A stretch of 64,000 bases of DNA. It comes from Cordylochernes scorpioides (Eukaryota > Arthropoda > Arachnida > Pseudoscorpiones > Chernetidae). Below the pieces are notes generated by a model. The model was not told the DNA's origin. It made no database searches and saw nothing but the letters and a program-made list of their open reading frames with translations. Positions 45,151-56,027 of the stretch are shown piece after piece. A program made the translations under genes and the position numbers. The stretch spans positions 3,144,757-3,208,756 of the forward strand of contig CP092872.1 in the NCBI GenBank assembly GCA_030710605.1, given 5' to 3'. Within the stretch, counting starts at the first letter, position 1. Each line of letters starts with the position of its first letter.

Positions 45151-45274
45151 ATTGTATAGCGTATTATGGTGACAACTACCCGCGGTCTGTCCTACAGTTC
45201 AAAATAGTTTTTGTTATATTCATAAAACAAGTGGAGTTCTAATTCACAGAGAATAGCGCTAAGATGGTTTATGT

Positions 45275-45590
45275 CTTTAAAATATTGTAAGGAAGGCTGA
45301 GTCTAGATTGGTGGTTCTGTGGGGGCCGAGAGACTTCCTTCCAGCCTGCTGAGATGACAGACCACGGCAAACATACAAGCGGGGGCCTGGAAATAGTACA
45401 GATGGCCACCGCTGCGGCAGATCGGCGGAAGTCAATGAGAACCCAATAGACATTCTAGGGTGTTGTCCTTTTGTCTTCCTATAAAAATGTAGCAAATGCG
45501 TAATACAAAATAAACACTAACTATGAAATACTTTCTGGGCCATCGCTGGACTTAATAAATCGACACACTACAGTTCCTAGGAGGGTCCTG
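45275..45590 (-). repeat. Interspersed repeat, unassigned
   Basis: Three copies (also 49895-50190 and 56870-57175) start TAGTGTGTCGATTTAT and contain GGACAACACCCTAGAATGTC. They yield similar short frames, but frameshifts between copies argue against a protein. Possibly an LTR fragment. Confidence 0.5.
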
Positions 45591-45960
45591 TCTTAAAAAT
45601 GATTTCTGCGTTGAAGTTAAAGAATCCACATTCTCTCTGAGTGAGTTTTCATGGTCTTCACAACGAATGAATTTTTCCAGGCATCTTTAAAACAAAAATA
45701 TGTCTATACCCGAACATGAATAACATCTTCGCTCTTTTTTAGTTACAAGGTAATATAAGATATTAGAATAAAAACCTTGTATTGAGTGAAGAGACAAAAT
45801 TTTGGTATAAAATGTTATCTCCTGGGTGTAAAATCCCATTTTAATATTGGTAATATTTCTTCGGAATGTGGTTTGAAGGTTCTTGAGGCTTCTTCCTTTT
45901 GCTGGAATAGATTCCTTGCAGCTATGAGGAGAGAGGTCACATCCTGAAACATTATTTCAT

Positions 45961-46091
45961 TCAATTCTCCCTTCCAATCATCTCGCAGAGATCAACAGGA
46001 ATCCTACCTTCCTTCCTTGGATCTTCTCTGTACCTAGCAAGGTCTATGGTCACTTTACGTCCTCTACACAACACATCAGAGATTGTCGTAG
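45961..46091 (-). CDS. Candidate exon 2 of MGNCC gene (left arm)
   Basis: Reads ATTISDVLCRGRKVTIDLAR then YREDPRKEGRIPVDLCEMIG and stops at TGA (45961-45963). The 3' splice site would be CTAGAG just 5' of CTACGAC. It is three codons shorter than the right-arm copy. Exon status is inferred from frame conservation and matching phase. Confidence 0.35.
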
Positions 46092-46254
46092 CTCTAGCTA
46101 ATTACTTTAAGAATCATTTCTAACAAGAGCTAATGGCAACGAGATTCTATATTAAAGATATATAAGATTGGCCATCTTTCAGATAATAACTTCCTTCAAC
46201 AGGCTGTAATACGAACACCATTTTTGATGCGTATGATTCTTTTTGAAATAAAAT

Positions 46255-46725
46255 AATTTTCTACTGCCCTTACTGCAATTATAAATTAATAGGAGGGCCT
46301 GGCTCATCAGTGGTGAACTATATTAAGTACACCAATACCTCGCTTTGCGTCGTTTCGTTTTGCGTTTTTTTTTTTTTTTTTCGAAGTTGCGTCGCTGCTT
46401 AATTTTTACTGATTTTCACTGTGCGTTGTTAGATTTTCTAAGTTGCGTTATTTTGGATTCTAGGCTTTAATTTTTTTTTTCTAAAATATGGCAATACCTT
46501 TGTTTTTGATTGCGCCAATTTATTTTCACTTTGCGTCGTTTCAATTTGCGTCGTGTTTTTTTGGAACGTAACCCCGACGCAAAGCGAGGTATGGGTGTAT
46601 GGTAAATTAAACTGGAGAAATCGCTGGGGGATGGATTCACCACTGATGAGTCAGGTCTTCATATTATTTTATTATTGCAGTAAGGGCAGTAGAAAATTGT
46701 CTTGTTTAAAAAGAAATATACGCAT
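46255..46725. repeat. Foldback element interrupted by MITE C
   Basis: Arms hold TACTGCCCTTACTGCAAT and TTGATGCGTATGATTC. A family-C MITE sits in the loop at a TA. Confidence 0.75.
46330..46597. mobile_element. Pogo/Tigger-like MITE, family C
   Basis: Uninterrupted copy, TA on both sides. The right-arm counterpart is split by a copia element. Confidence 0.85.
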
Positions 46726-47039
46726 CAAAAATAATTTACATTCCTAACAACATAAAAGTTTCAAAGTTCGGAGATTTTGTATTCCTACCTTTTGTGCATT
46801 GATCTACCATTGCTGCCAGGATTGTCTGAGTTGTTATAGGAAGTTCAGAGGGAGCTTATAGAGTTTTCTGAAGACGTCGAGTGTCATAGCGATTGCTGAA
46901 GATCTAAATCTCGACATAACGTGAAAAAATTGCTCCTACCTTGTACATTGGTCCACTATTGCCATTGGGAATGCCAGAGTTATACTAAAAGATCTAAAGA
47001 TGGCCTAAAAGCCTCAGGAAATAGCGAATATACAGTAGT
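46726..47039. other. No gene seen
   Basis: Contains a short internal duplication (TGTACATTGGTCCACTATTG near 46940 and TTGTGCATTGATCTACCATT near 46794). Mirror at 53690-54000. Confidence 0.4.
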
Positions 47040-47400
47040 ACATCTCTCTTCTTCTTCTTTCTTATCTCCACTCAATCATATTAGGGTATCAAGTTGACAA
47101 CCATCATGACTGTGTTAAGTAGAAAACGTCTGCCTTTGTCATTAAAACTGGGAGCACTACTCAGTAGCAGGCCGACTTAGCTCCAAAAGAAATGGCCGCC
47201 TCTGACATGAGGAACAGACGCCATGTGCAGCTGCTCCTAACATGGAGTACAAACGCTGCTCATCCGGTATCCCTGAAGACCTTACAGGGTGCTATCAGCC
47301 GGGCCAGCTGAGCCCAGGTTTTTTAGTGAGCTTGTTACTGCTCTCCCTCCTCCTTTTTCATCCGGGCTTGGGACCGGCAACATCTAGTTACAGACGTAAA
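47040..47400. repeat. Interspersed repeat, unassigned
   Basis: Third copy of the 15735 family; mirror of 53330-53690. Confidence 0.6.
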
Positions 47401-47500
47401 CTGTCCTTTAGAGAGAAGTGTCTTCATAGTGGACAACAGCTGATAGGTAAAAATAGCAATTTGGACAATGATAACTATATTTTGTAATAAATTCGAACTA

Positions 47501-47655
47501 TTTTGACGCGTATGATTCAACTAAATAAATATTTTTTCTGTCTTTACTGCAATGATAAAATAATTAGAGGGTCTGGCTCATCATTGCAGTAAGGGTAGTA
47601 GAAAATTGATTTATTTTTTTAAAAAATCATACGCGTCAAAAATCGTTAAAATTTC
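47501..47655. repeat. Foldback element
   Basis: TTTTGACGCGTATGATTCA pairs with its complement at 47625-47645; loop carries GGTCTGGCTCATCA. Mirror at 53085-53240. Confidence 0.75.
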
Positions 47656-48029
47656 TTATAGCAGATGGTGCGCTAACGCATCGTATAACTGTCTTTTGTT
47701 GATTGTCTGTTAGCGAGGATCATGGAGAACCTGCTGACAGGGGTCGTATAAGTTGGTGGACGAGTGGGTAACACCCTCGATTACCGACAGCCATGAACCG
47801 GGATTGAATCCTGGGTTAACCTTTTGTTTAATATGTGAATAACCTTCACATTCATTGTTGCAATTATCATAAACTAGGTTGTTCTTTTTCTTGAAAAAAG
47901 AGATACTTCGGCCAGTATAAATCTTCACGATAGGTTGTTCTTGTTGAGCGGTACCTAATAAAGTGATTTTGGAACCGAACCTACTGACAGGGTGAAGATG
48001 TCTGAGGAAGGAAGGGTGGGTCAACAAAC

Positions 48030-48274
48030 CTCTTTGTTCCTCCATCTCCAGTTGTCTCAGCTCTATGGCAGACTGCAGCATCCTCCGTCGAATGAGTTCT
48101 TTCTTCCTCTTCTTGTTCAACTCCCGCTCAGCTATCTTCATCTCTGCGTTCTTCCGGATCTGCTCCAGCTTCATGGACGCACACACCAACACGTTCCTCA
48201 CGTCACCTTCTGTCTGTGGCCTCGGATTCTGCGATGGCGGAGGGGTAGCTGACTGCCGCTCGGACACATTGCCT
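48030..48274 (-). CDS. MGNCC gene exon 1, 3' part (left arm, cut by gap)
   Basis: Runs from the gap to a predicted 5' splice site (GAACAAAGAG then GTTTGT). It reads GNVSERQSATPPPSQNPRPQ, then the charged helix KLEQIRKNAEMKIAERELNK to IELRQLEMEEQR. Compared with the right arm it has six replacements in about 80 residues. The N-terminus would lie in the gap. Confidence 0.5.
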
Positions 48275-48374
48275 NNNNNNNNNNNNNNNNNNNNNNNNNN
48301 NNNNNNNNNNNNNNNNNNNNNNNNNNNNNNNNNNNNNNNNNNNNNNNNNNNNNNNNNNNNNNNNNNNNNNNNNN
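48275..48374. other. Assembly gap, 100 N
   Basis: Exactly 100 N at the inner end of the left arm. The sequence after it does not continue the mirror of 52305-52513. Confidence 0.99.
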
Positions 48375-49096
48375 GATAACACACTTATCTGTGCAAAAGA
48401 TAAGGTCAACAAAGGCGGTCTTCAAGATAATAACAGCGGTCCAATTTTCTCCTCTCGGTGTTATCTTGGCAACAATTAGAGCTGTTTAGGACTCAAGACA
48501 CCTACTGTTGGAATGCCCACTTTTCTATAAGGTTAGATAACAGACAGTTACTGATGTTGAAGATCTGTTTGAATTTGTAAATACTAAAGAGAATTGTCAG
48601 ATTTTTAATCATTTGTGTAAATATATTTATGATTATCTTTCATACCTAAAAGGATCAGGTTCCTAATACAATAGAACCTTCCTGTAAAGGACAATACCTA
48701 ATTACAGAGCCAAAGTGTCCTTTAGGGAGAAGTGTCCTCTTACCGGAGAGTTGCAAAATTGTAAAATGGACAAAACTTAAAGAAGTTGTACCTTTCAGCA
48801 TGTATATCGGGATTGAGACAATAACTCTGAAATATATTATAGTGACCTTTATTGAAGACACACGAGATAACTAAGTATGAACAAAATTGCCTCTGTTTTT
48901 TTTTTTTTTTTGGTTAGTAGCCGTAAAACCATATTATCTCTCTCTTCTTCTTCAAAAAAAAAAGACGACGGGCGACATCAGAGACTTTTCACTTCCTCAG
49001 GTTTTGATCATGAGTACATTAGTAAGATTGTCTATAAAACCAAAACTTTGTTCATCAGCAATTTATGCATGCAGTGTTATTATTATTATTATATTT
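48375..49096. mobile_element. MITE fragments in the palindrome spacer
   Basis: 48670-48765 is a partial family-A MITE (AGAACCTTCCTGTAAAGGAC). 48773-49020 is a mariner-type MITE (ATGGACAAAACTTAAAGAAG at the left, CACTTCCTCAGGTTTTG at the right). 48375-48669 shows no feature. Confidence 0.6.
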
Positions 49097-49396
49097 TAAA
49101 TTATCTCTAGTACACGTGGTACATGCAATGATAATCATGGTGGGAAGAAGTAGGCGACAGTTTTTACTGTAAGTACACCATATGTCTATACATGTGAAAA
49201 GCAGTTCGACTTTGTATTTACAAATATGCCAGAGCCCCGTTTGGTTAGTTGCACTCGCTGGTGGGGTTGGACTTTTACAAGAATCGGGGACCATTGGAGC
49301 ATTTTTTTTATCAGAAAAAAAGTGCCCAATGCGGGAATCGAATCCGGGTCGTAGTGGTCGAAAACCAACGGTTTAGACCATCCTTCCACCGATTCC
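49097..49396 (-). mobile_element. tRNA-headed SINE
   Basis: Head CGGTGGAAGGATGGTCTAAA at the right, tail at the left with CTAGAGATAATTT. It abuts the U6 pseudogene. Confidence 0.75.
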
Positions 49397-49510
49397 GTGC
49401 ATGCAGTATTTCTTCGGTAAGTACGATCTAAGAATTGAAAGATACACAGAGAAGATTAGCATGGACCCTGTGCAAGGATGACAGACAAAATCTCAAAGCG
49501 TTTGTAAATT
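49397..49510 (+). pseudogene. U6 snRNA pseudogene
   Basis: CACAGAGAAGATTAGCATGG followed by CCCTGTGCAAGGATGACA and CTCAAAGCG match the ACAGAGA box, catalytic AGC region and internal stem-loop of U6 in order. The 5' hairpin CTTCGGTAAGTAC is partly kept. Small insertions and substitutions and the lack of a clean T run after the end point to a pseudogene. U6 is the catalytic snRNA of the spliceosome. Confidence 0.8.
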
Positions 49511-49894
49511 TTGCCTGTCATTCAATGTCATTTAAATTCCGGTCTGGTGTCGCCAATGTCACACATGGCAGTACAAGACAATGGGGGCAGAAATGTCAAG
49601 AAAAAGTACAAAGTTGATAGGCAATAAATCTCTACATGAGCTTATACTTCGTCTGTGTTTAATGGGAAAAGTACATGTGCTTGATGCCTCCCAAATCCTA
49701 TCCTACAGCCTCAAGGTGGCGGGAGGGTGTAAACACAGGACGTCGGGAGTTTAACTCCTGGTAGGGCCACCTTGTACCCTGCTAATGTATCAATTGTCTG
49801 TTCTCCATAGGAGCGGCTCCATGTCAGGAGACCAAAGTCACACTGAGTGGTACTTCCAAGTCTTCAAACCAAAAGCACCCCTCTTTCCTTCTCT
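49511..49894. other. No gene seen
   Basis: A GGTGGC / GCCACC pair encloses 49715-49770 with GTTTAACTCC inside; no further support for an RNA gene. Confidence 0.35.
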
Positions 49895-50190
49895 ATGATG
49901 TTGTAGTGTGTCGATTTATCAAGTCCAGCGATGGCCCAGAAAGTATTTCAAAGTTAGTGTTTTATTGGTATTACTTATTTGCTACATTTTTAGAGGAAGA
50001 CAAAAAGGACAACACCCTAGAATGTCTATTCTGGTTCTGTTAGCTTCCGCCGATCTGCCACGCCGCGCAGCGGTGGTCATCTCCTATTTCATGTCCCCGC
50101 TTGTATGTTTGCTGACGGCGTGGTCCGTAATCCCAGCAGGCTGGGAGGAAATCTCTTGGCCCCCACAATGTCTACATGTGCTTGATTGAT
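49895..50190 (+). repeat. Interspersed repeat, unassigned (spacer copy)
   Basis: Most diverged of three copies (see 45275). Confidence 0.5.
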
Positions 50191-50197
50191 ATATGAT

Positions 50198-50870
50198 TAC
50201 ACTAATGGACAAAACATAAGGAAGTTTTACCTTTTACCATGTATATCGGGATTCAGACAAGTATTTATATACTCCGAAATATCAGCTATACCTTGTTTGA
50301 TTAAAAAAACTAAAGTTGAAGTAGTTGTGCTACACACAGATCTGGATTTTTAATTAAAAAAGGCATATATTGGATCAAAATATCATTTATTTTACCAATA
50401 TTTCAGTTGGCTGAACGCCAACCTGTATCAAGGTATTATAACATATTGACATTTTTTTTTTTTGCTTATCCCTAGTACACGTGGTACAGGCCATGATAAT
50501 CATGGTGGGTAGTTAGCGACTGCTTTTTTTTTTACTGTAAGCGCACCACATGTCTACACATGTGAAAGCAGTTCGACTTTGCACTTACAAATATGCCAGA
50601 GCCCCGTTTGGTTACTTGCACTCGCTGGTGGGGTTGGACTTTTGCAAGAATCGGCGGGCCATTGGAGCATTTCTTATATATTTTTTTAAACAGAAAAAGT
50701 GTCCAATGCGGGGATCGAACCCGGGTCGTAGTGGTCGAAAACCAAACGGTTTAACCAGCCTTCCACCGACATGATTAATATGTTATAATACCTTGATAAA
50801 GGTTGGCGTTCAGCCAACTGAAATATTGGTAAAATAAATGATATTTTAATCTAATATTTGCTTTTTTAAA
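50198..50870. mobile_element. MITE piece and hammerhead-like pair split by a SINE
   Basis: 50198-50280 is a mariner-type MITE end (ACTAATGGACAAAACATAAG). 50350-50450 and 50772-50870 are two inverted hammerhead-like repeats. A minus-strand SINE (50452-50770) sits between them and probably inserted in their spacer. Confidence 0.65.
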
Positions 50871-51344
50871 TAAAGATTTATTTATCGATTACTCTATTTT
50901 CAAAAAAATATCTAGATACTTCATCCATTTAAGGTTCAGAGTTACAAAGACATGTGATAAATAGAACTATAGTCTACTGTACAATCACTCCATCCCGTTG
51001 TACATTCGATAGAGAAGGCAGAGGATATATATGAACCGAAGTAAATCTGCGGTTTGACACACCATAGTTTCGGCTGGAACATACAACTAACGCCATCTTT
51101 TGATTGTTTTTGTAACTACTCTCCATACACTGCGCAATCAGATCCAGAATATTCCATCCAATATAGATAACATTTTATATTTGATTCAACATACCAGCTC
51201 CACCTAGAGTTTGGATTGTAAAAACAATACATTATTCTAGATATCAATAATTCTCAACCGATATGGATCTGGGAAAACCTGTTCTCGGAGATTTTTAAAA
51301 TCACAGTTCACATTAAAAAAAAAAAAAAAGTTATTTTAAAAATT
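50871..51344. other. No gene seen
   Basis: Ordinary AT-rich sequence without detectable element edges. Confidence 0.4.
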
Positions 51345-51424
51345 CATTCATAGACAAAACTTAAGGAAGTTGATATAACTTTTAGTATGTATATCGGGAT
51401 TCAGACAATAACACTGAAAGATAC

Positions 51425-51638
51425 ACTCATAGACAAAACTTAAGGAAGTTGTACCTTTCAGCATGTATTTCGTGATTCAGAGAATAACTCTGAAAGATAT
51501 TACAGTGACCTTTATTGGAGACACACGAGATGACCAAGTGTGAATAACCTCTGTATCCTTAAAAAAAAAAAAAAAAAAACAGACGACCGGTTATATCAAC
51601 GACTTTCCACTTCCTTAAGTTTTGTCTACGAGTGTATA
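51425..51638. mobile_element. Complete mariner-type MITE
   Basis: Ends CACTCATAGACAAAACTTAA and complement, TA on both sides. It is the source unit of the three satellite arrays. A partial second copy precedes it (51343-51424). Confidence 0.8.
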
Positions 51639-52304
51639 GCCATTTATAGTCAGCGTGGTACAGGTTTTACCTCAGCGACCAAAAATTTGATCCAAGATAC
51701 GCTTTCCTGAGAAATTATATTTATATAATATCATATAAACCTCTTGAATATATATTGCAATATATTCTTTTCTTTAAAGGATAACACCTAGTTGCAGAGC
51801 CAAAGTGTCTTTGAGAGTGAGGTGTCCTCTTACTGAGGAAGTATCAATGCGTAAAAATGATAATTTTGGAAATTAAAACTGTTCTTTTTATAGAGTCGTC
51901 CTCTAGTGGGAGTATCCTCTAGAATATCCTCTAGTGTATTGAATGATGGAGAACTATTCAGGTTAAGCAGAGCACCGTCCACAAATTCCTCTACTGTAAA
52001 AATCTAAGAAGGAAAAAAATGATCTCCATTAAGAAAACGAAAACAAATCTTCACTCTCTCAGCGCGCCTATCTTGTGCGTGGCACGTTGTTTGTATACGG
52101 CCAACACATGCTGCTGGAGAAAGTTACGCTAGTTTATCAAATTGTGGCTTTCTACCATGGCCATTCCTAAATCTCAAGCCATTGTACAGAACTCTATTGT
52201 CCCTTCCGACATAAGACATCCATAACTTTGAAATGTAGAGGCATTGTGGTTACATCCATAACAATCGCATTGTGCCTGCATCAAGCAAGTGAAAAAACGA
52301 CCAA
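51639..52304. other. Degenerate MITE A and 5' flank of the MGNCC gene
   Basis: 51775-51970 resembles family A but is decayed. 52140-52304 is the immediate upstream region of the gene; no clear promoter motif. Confidence 0.4.
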
Positions 52305-52755
52305 ATGGGGAATTGCTGTCGGAAGACGTTGAGTTTTGAAGAAGGTGCGGGAGACAATAAAGAGAATCCTGGTAAACAGCCAAGAAAAAATGGCCGGAAT
52401 ATTTCGTTCGCTAAGGAAATGCTTGTACAGCCGTTCAAGCCCAAGGAGGCTCCAATGGACCTGAAGTCCAGGAATGCCAGCATGGTAGCCTTAGACATTC
52501 TGTTCGTACCAGGCAATGTGTCCGAGCAGCAGTCAGCTACCCCTCCGCCATCGCAGAATCCGAGGCCAAAGACAGAAGATGACGTGAGGAACGTGTTGAT
52601 GTGTGCGGCCATGAAGCTGGAGCAGATCCGGAAGAACACAGAGATGAAGATAGCTGAGCGGGAGTTGAACAAGAAGAGGAAGAAAGAACTCATTCGACGA
52701 AGGATGTTGCAGTCTGCCATCGAGCTGAGACAACTGGAGATGGAGGAACAAAGAG
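52305..52755 (+). CDS. MGNCC coiled-coil protein, exon 1 (right arm)
   Basis: I do not recognise the family. The ATG has a favourable context (CCAAATGG). The N-terminus MGNCCRK fits N-myristoylation at Gly2 with palmitoylation at Cys4-Cys5, so membrane attachment is expected. A basic stretch follows, then SRNASMVALDILFVPG and a proline patch SATPPPSQNPRP (about 76-87). A strongly charged helix (about 100-150: MKLEQIRKNTEMKIAERELN to IELRQLEMEEQR) is probably coiled coil. Faint likeness to stathmin-type helices is too weak to name it. The frame runs on to 52862, but that part is the inverse of a LINE 3' end. I therefore place a 5' splice site at 52756 (GAG then GTTTGT). The exon ends in phase 1, compatible with the candidate exon 2 at 56028. 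Confidence 0.55.
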
Positions 52756-53084
52756 GTTTGTTAACCCACCCTTCCTTCCTCAGACATCTTCACCCTGTCA
52801 GTAGGTTCGGTTCCAAAATCACTTTATTAGGTACCGCTCAACAAGAGCAACCTAGTTTATGATAATTGAAACAATGAATAATATATGAAGGTTATTCACA
52901 TAGTAAACAAAAGGTTAACGCAGGATTCAATCCCGGTTCATGGCTGTCGGGAATCGAGGGTGTTACCCACTGGTCCACCGACTTATATGACCCCTGTCAG
53001 CAGGTTCTCCATGATCCTCGCTAACAGACATCAACAAAAGACAGTTATTCGATGCATTAGTGCACTAACTTTTATAAGAAATTT

Positions 53085-53240
53085 GAACGATTATTGGCGC
53101 GTATGATTTTTGAAAAAAATAAATCAAATTTCTACTACCCTTACTGCAATGATGAGCCAGACCCTCTCATTATTTTACCATTGCAGCAAAGACAGAAAAA
53201 TGATTTATTTAGCTGAATCATACGCGTCAAAATAGTTCGA
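53085..53240. repeat. Foldback element
   Basis: Mirror of 47501-47655. Confidence 0.75.
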
Positions 53241-53329
53241 AATATATTATAAAATATAGTTATCATTGTCCAAATTGCTATTTTTAACTTTCAGCTGTTC
53301 TCCACTATGAAGACGCTTCTCTCTAAAGG

Positions 53330-53690
53330 ACAGTTTACGCCTGTAACTAGAAGTTGCCGGTCCCAAACACGGATGAAAAAGGAAGAGGGGGAGCAGTAAC
53401 AAGCTCACTAAAAAACCTGGGCTCAGCTGGCCTGGCTGATAGTACCCTGTAAGGTCTTCAGGGATACCGGATGAGCAGCGTTTGTACTCCATGTTAGGAG
53501 CAGCTGCACATGGCGTCTGTTCCTCATGTTAGAGGCGGCCATTTATTTTGGAGCTAAGTTGGCCTGCCACTGAGTAGTGCTCCCAGTCTTAATGACAAAG
53601 GCAGACGTTTTCTACTTAACAAAGTCATGATGGTTGTCAACTTGATACCCTAATATGATTGAGTGGAGATAAGAAAGAAGAAGAAGAGAG
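53330..53690. repeat. Interspersed repeat, unassigned
   Basis: Mirror of 47040-47400, a few per cent diverged. Confidence 0.6.
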
Positions 53691-54668
53691 ATGTACTACT
53701 GTATATTCGCCATTTCCTGAGGCTTTTAGGCCATCTTTAGATCTTTTAGTATAACTCTGGCATTCCCAATGGCAATAGTGGACCAATGTACAAGGTAGGA
53801 GCAAATTTTTCACCTTATGTCGAGATTTAGATCTTCAGCAATCGTTGTGACACTCGTCGTCTTCAGAAAACTCTATAAGCTCCCTCTGAACTTCCTATAA
53901 CAACTCAGACAATCCTGGCAGCAATGGTAGATCAATGTACAAGGTAGAAACACAAAATCCCCGAACTTTGAAACTTTTCTACTTTTTTGTTGTTAGAAAT
54001 GTAAATTATTTTTGATGCGTATATTTATTTTAAAACAAAACAATTTTCTATTGTCCTTACTGCAATAATAAAATAATATGAAGGCCTGAAGGCCTGATTC
54101 ATCAGTGGTGAATCCTTCCCCAGCGATTTCTCCAGTTTAATTTACCATACACCCATACCTCGCTTTGGGTCGGGGTTACGTTCAAAAAAAAAAAAAAAAA
54201 AAAAAAAACACGACGCAAAGTGAAAATAAATTGGCGCAATCAAAAACAAAGGTATTGCCATATTTTAGGAAAAAAAATTAAAAAAAAAAAAAATTAAAGA
54301 CTCGAATCCAAAACAACGCAACTTCGAAAATCTAACGACGCACAGTGAAAATCAGTAAAAATTAGCACCGACGCAACTTCGAAAAAAAAAAAAAAAAAAC
54401 GCAAAACGAAACGACGCAAAGCGAGGTATTGGTTGTTATTTTGTAATTTATTTAACACATAAATATACTACAAATTAAGATAATATCTTATTTTATTATC
54501 TTTACCAAGATTGCAAACATATTAATTAGAGAATTATTTACAACACACTAAAAGGTAAACATTAGGGCTATATGCATTCCTTTGTTCTGTACTGCCAGGG
54601 TTGCTGAAACACATTTATTTTAACACCCCCCTCAATTGGCATTTTCACAAATGTCAATTGCACAATTT

Positions 54669-55488
54669 TCACCCCATGTTGGAAAGTTTCATGAATTTGT
54701 TCAACATGTCTTTACATAAGGGTTTAGTTAACATGTCTGCTATGTTTCTGCATTCCTTAATGTAGTCTATTTTGATTTCAGTATTTATTGTTTCTATTGC
54801 TGTGATTACATTTTCATACTCTTCATTCAATGACAATAACAGATGACATATTTTGTCAGATTCATCCATTTTGGAACCTATATTATCCAATTCACGAATT
54901 ATAGAATCAAATTTAAGAAAATGGTCCTCTAATTTTTCATTATGTTTGCATTTTAAAGTCAACAACTTTCTTTTTAGTGTTAGTTTTGTAAACACGCTTT
55001 TTCTTTCAAATATATTTTCGAGCGCTTTCATCATTTCTTTAGCTGTTTTTGCATCTTTAATTATGTCTAGATGTTTATCAGTTAAACATTGAACAAGCGT
55101 AGATTTTGCCTTTGCATCTTCAATTGCAAATAACTCGCGTTCTTTTTCATCGACAAAATCATTAATTTCCTTTCTAATGTTAGATGTATTTGTTTTTCTT
55201 CTAACAATAGTTTAACTCAACAACAACAACAACAACAAAAAGCCTTTATTCAGGGTCACTGACCCTATACAGGATTCACCAGAGGTATGCATAAGACCAA
55301 AGCAGTGAGACAAAGGAAATAGCGATATATACAGAAGAAAAGGAAAAAAAAAACAAGAAAGAGAAAGAGGGAAGCAAGAAAAACAACACAAAAAGAGTAG
55401 CAGTAAGAAAGTGTAGTTTAACTCTAAATTTACAGCTGTTGAAATTTGTACCAGTCAAAATTGGCAAATTAGAATTAATTACGCTCAT
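54669..55488 (-). pseudogene. Copia gag fused to RNase H tail
   Basis: Starts MSVINSNLPILTGTNFNSC (55488), typical of copia gag, then is broken by a LINE at 55219-55413. It resumes with KALENIFERKSVFTKLTLKR and LEDHFLKFDSIIRELDNIGS. A deletion joins it to ECRNIADMLTKPLCKDML, the C-terminal RNase H motif of copia Pol. Protease, integrase and RT are lost; mobility would need proteins in trans. Confidence 0.85.
55219..55413 (-). mobile_element. 5'-truncated LINE with (GTT)n tail
   Basis: Minus strand ends AATAAAGGCTTTTTGTTGTT repeated; 11-bp duplication TAGTTTAACTC at 55208-55218 and 55414-55424. Nested inside copia. Confidence 0.85.
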
Positions 55489-55770
55489 TTTAAAATATAT
55501 TTAAAGTTGTACTTACTAAAACACGTTCTTGATATTTCTTTGTTATTATTTCAACTTCAGTCTCATAATCTGTTATTTTGTAGTTTAATTAACACATAAA
55601 TATACTACAAATTAAGATAATATCTTATTTTATTATCTTTACCAAGATTGCAAACATATTAATTAGAGAATTATTTACAACACACTAAAAGGTAAACATT
55701 AGGGCTATATGCATTCCTTTGTTCTGTACTGCCAGGGTTGCTGAAACACATTTATTTTAACATTGGTGTA

Positions 55771-56020
55771 CTTAATAGAGTTCACCACTGATGAGCCAGG
55801 CCCTCCTATTAATTTATAATTGCAGTAAGGGCAGTAGAAAATTATTTTATTTCAAAAAGAATCATACGCATCAAAAATGGTGTTCGTATTACAGCCTGTT
55901 GAAGGAAGTTATTATCTGAAAGATGGCCAATCTTCTATCTCTTTAATATAGAATCTTGTTGCCTTTAGCTATTATATTCCTCCTTATAGCTCTTGTTAGA
56001 AATGATTATTAAAGTAATTA
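55771..56020. other. Foldback half and intron-like DNA
   Basis: Mirror of 46100-46325 (GGGCCTGGCTCATCAGTGG reversed, GGGCAGTAGAAAAT). No other feature. Confidence 0.45.
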
Positions 56021-56027
56021 TCTAGAG

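Larger units (their letters stand above)
37926..48274. repeat. Left arm of large inverted repeat
   Basis: Pairs with about 52514-64000. The outer limit is set only by the right window edge, so the arm may be longer; the inner limit is the N gap. Order from outside in: minisatellite, gypsy LTR with PLE, MITE D, SINE, SKP1-like gene, hammerhead pair, LINE piece, candidate exon 2, foldbacks, candidate exon 1. Confidence 0.9.
54434..55762 (-). mobile_element. Ty1/copia element, internally deleted
   Basis: Two 192-bp LTRs (54434-54625, 55571-55762), TGTTA...TAACA, with a 5-bp TTGGT duplication (54429-54433, 55763-55767). On the minus strand a purine tract GAGGGGGGTG precedes the 3' LTR. Only a gag part and the tip of RNase H remain. 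The LTRs are nearly identical, so the insertion is young and absent from the left arm. Confidence 0.9.
54150..55768. mobile_element. MITE family C split by copia
   Basis: Left part 54150-54433, last base(s) at 55768, TA outside. The left-arm copy (46330-46597) is the empty site. Confidence 0.85.

Noticed and set aside
52305-52862. Full 185-codon reading of the MGNCC frame
   Set aside because: The last 35 codons are the inverse of a LINE 3' end, so the natural product probably ends or splices before 52756.
47242-53492. 81-aa frames MEYKRCSSG... in both arms
   Set aside because: They lie in a repeat also found at 15735 and 26165, where the frame is not kept.
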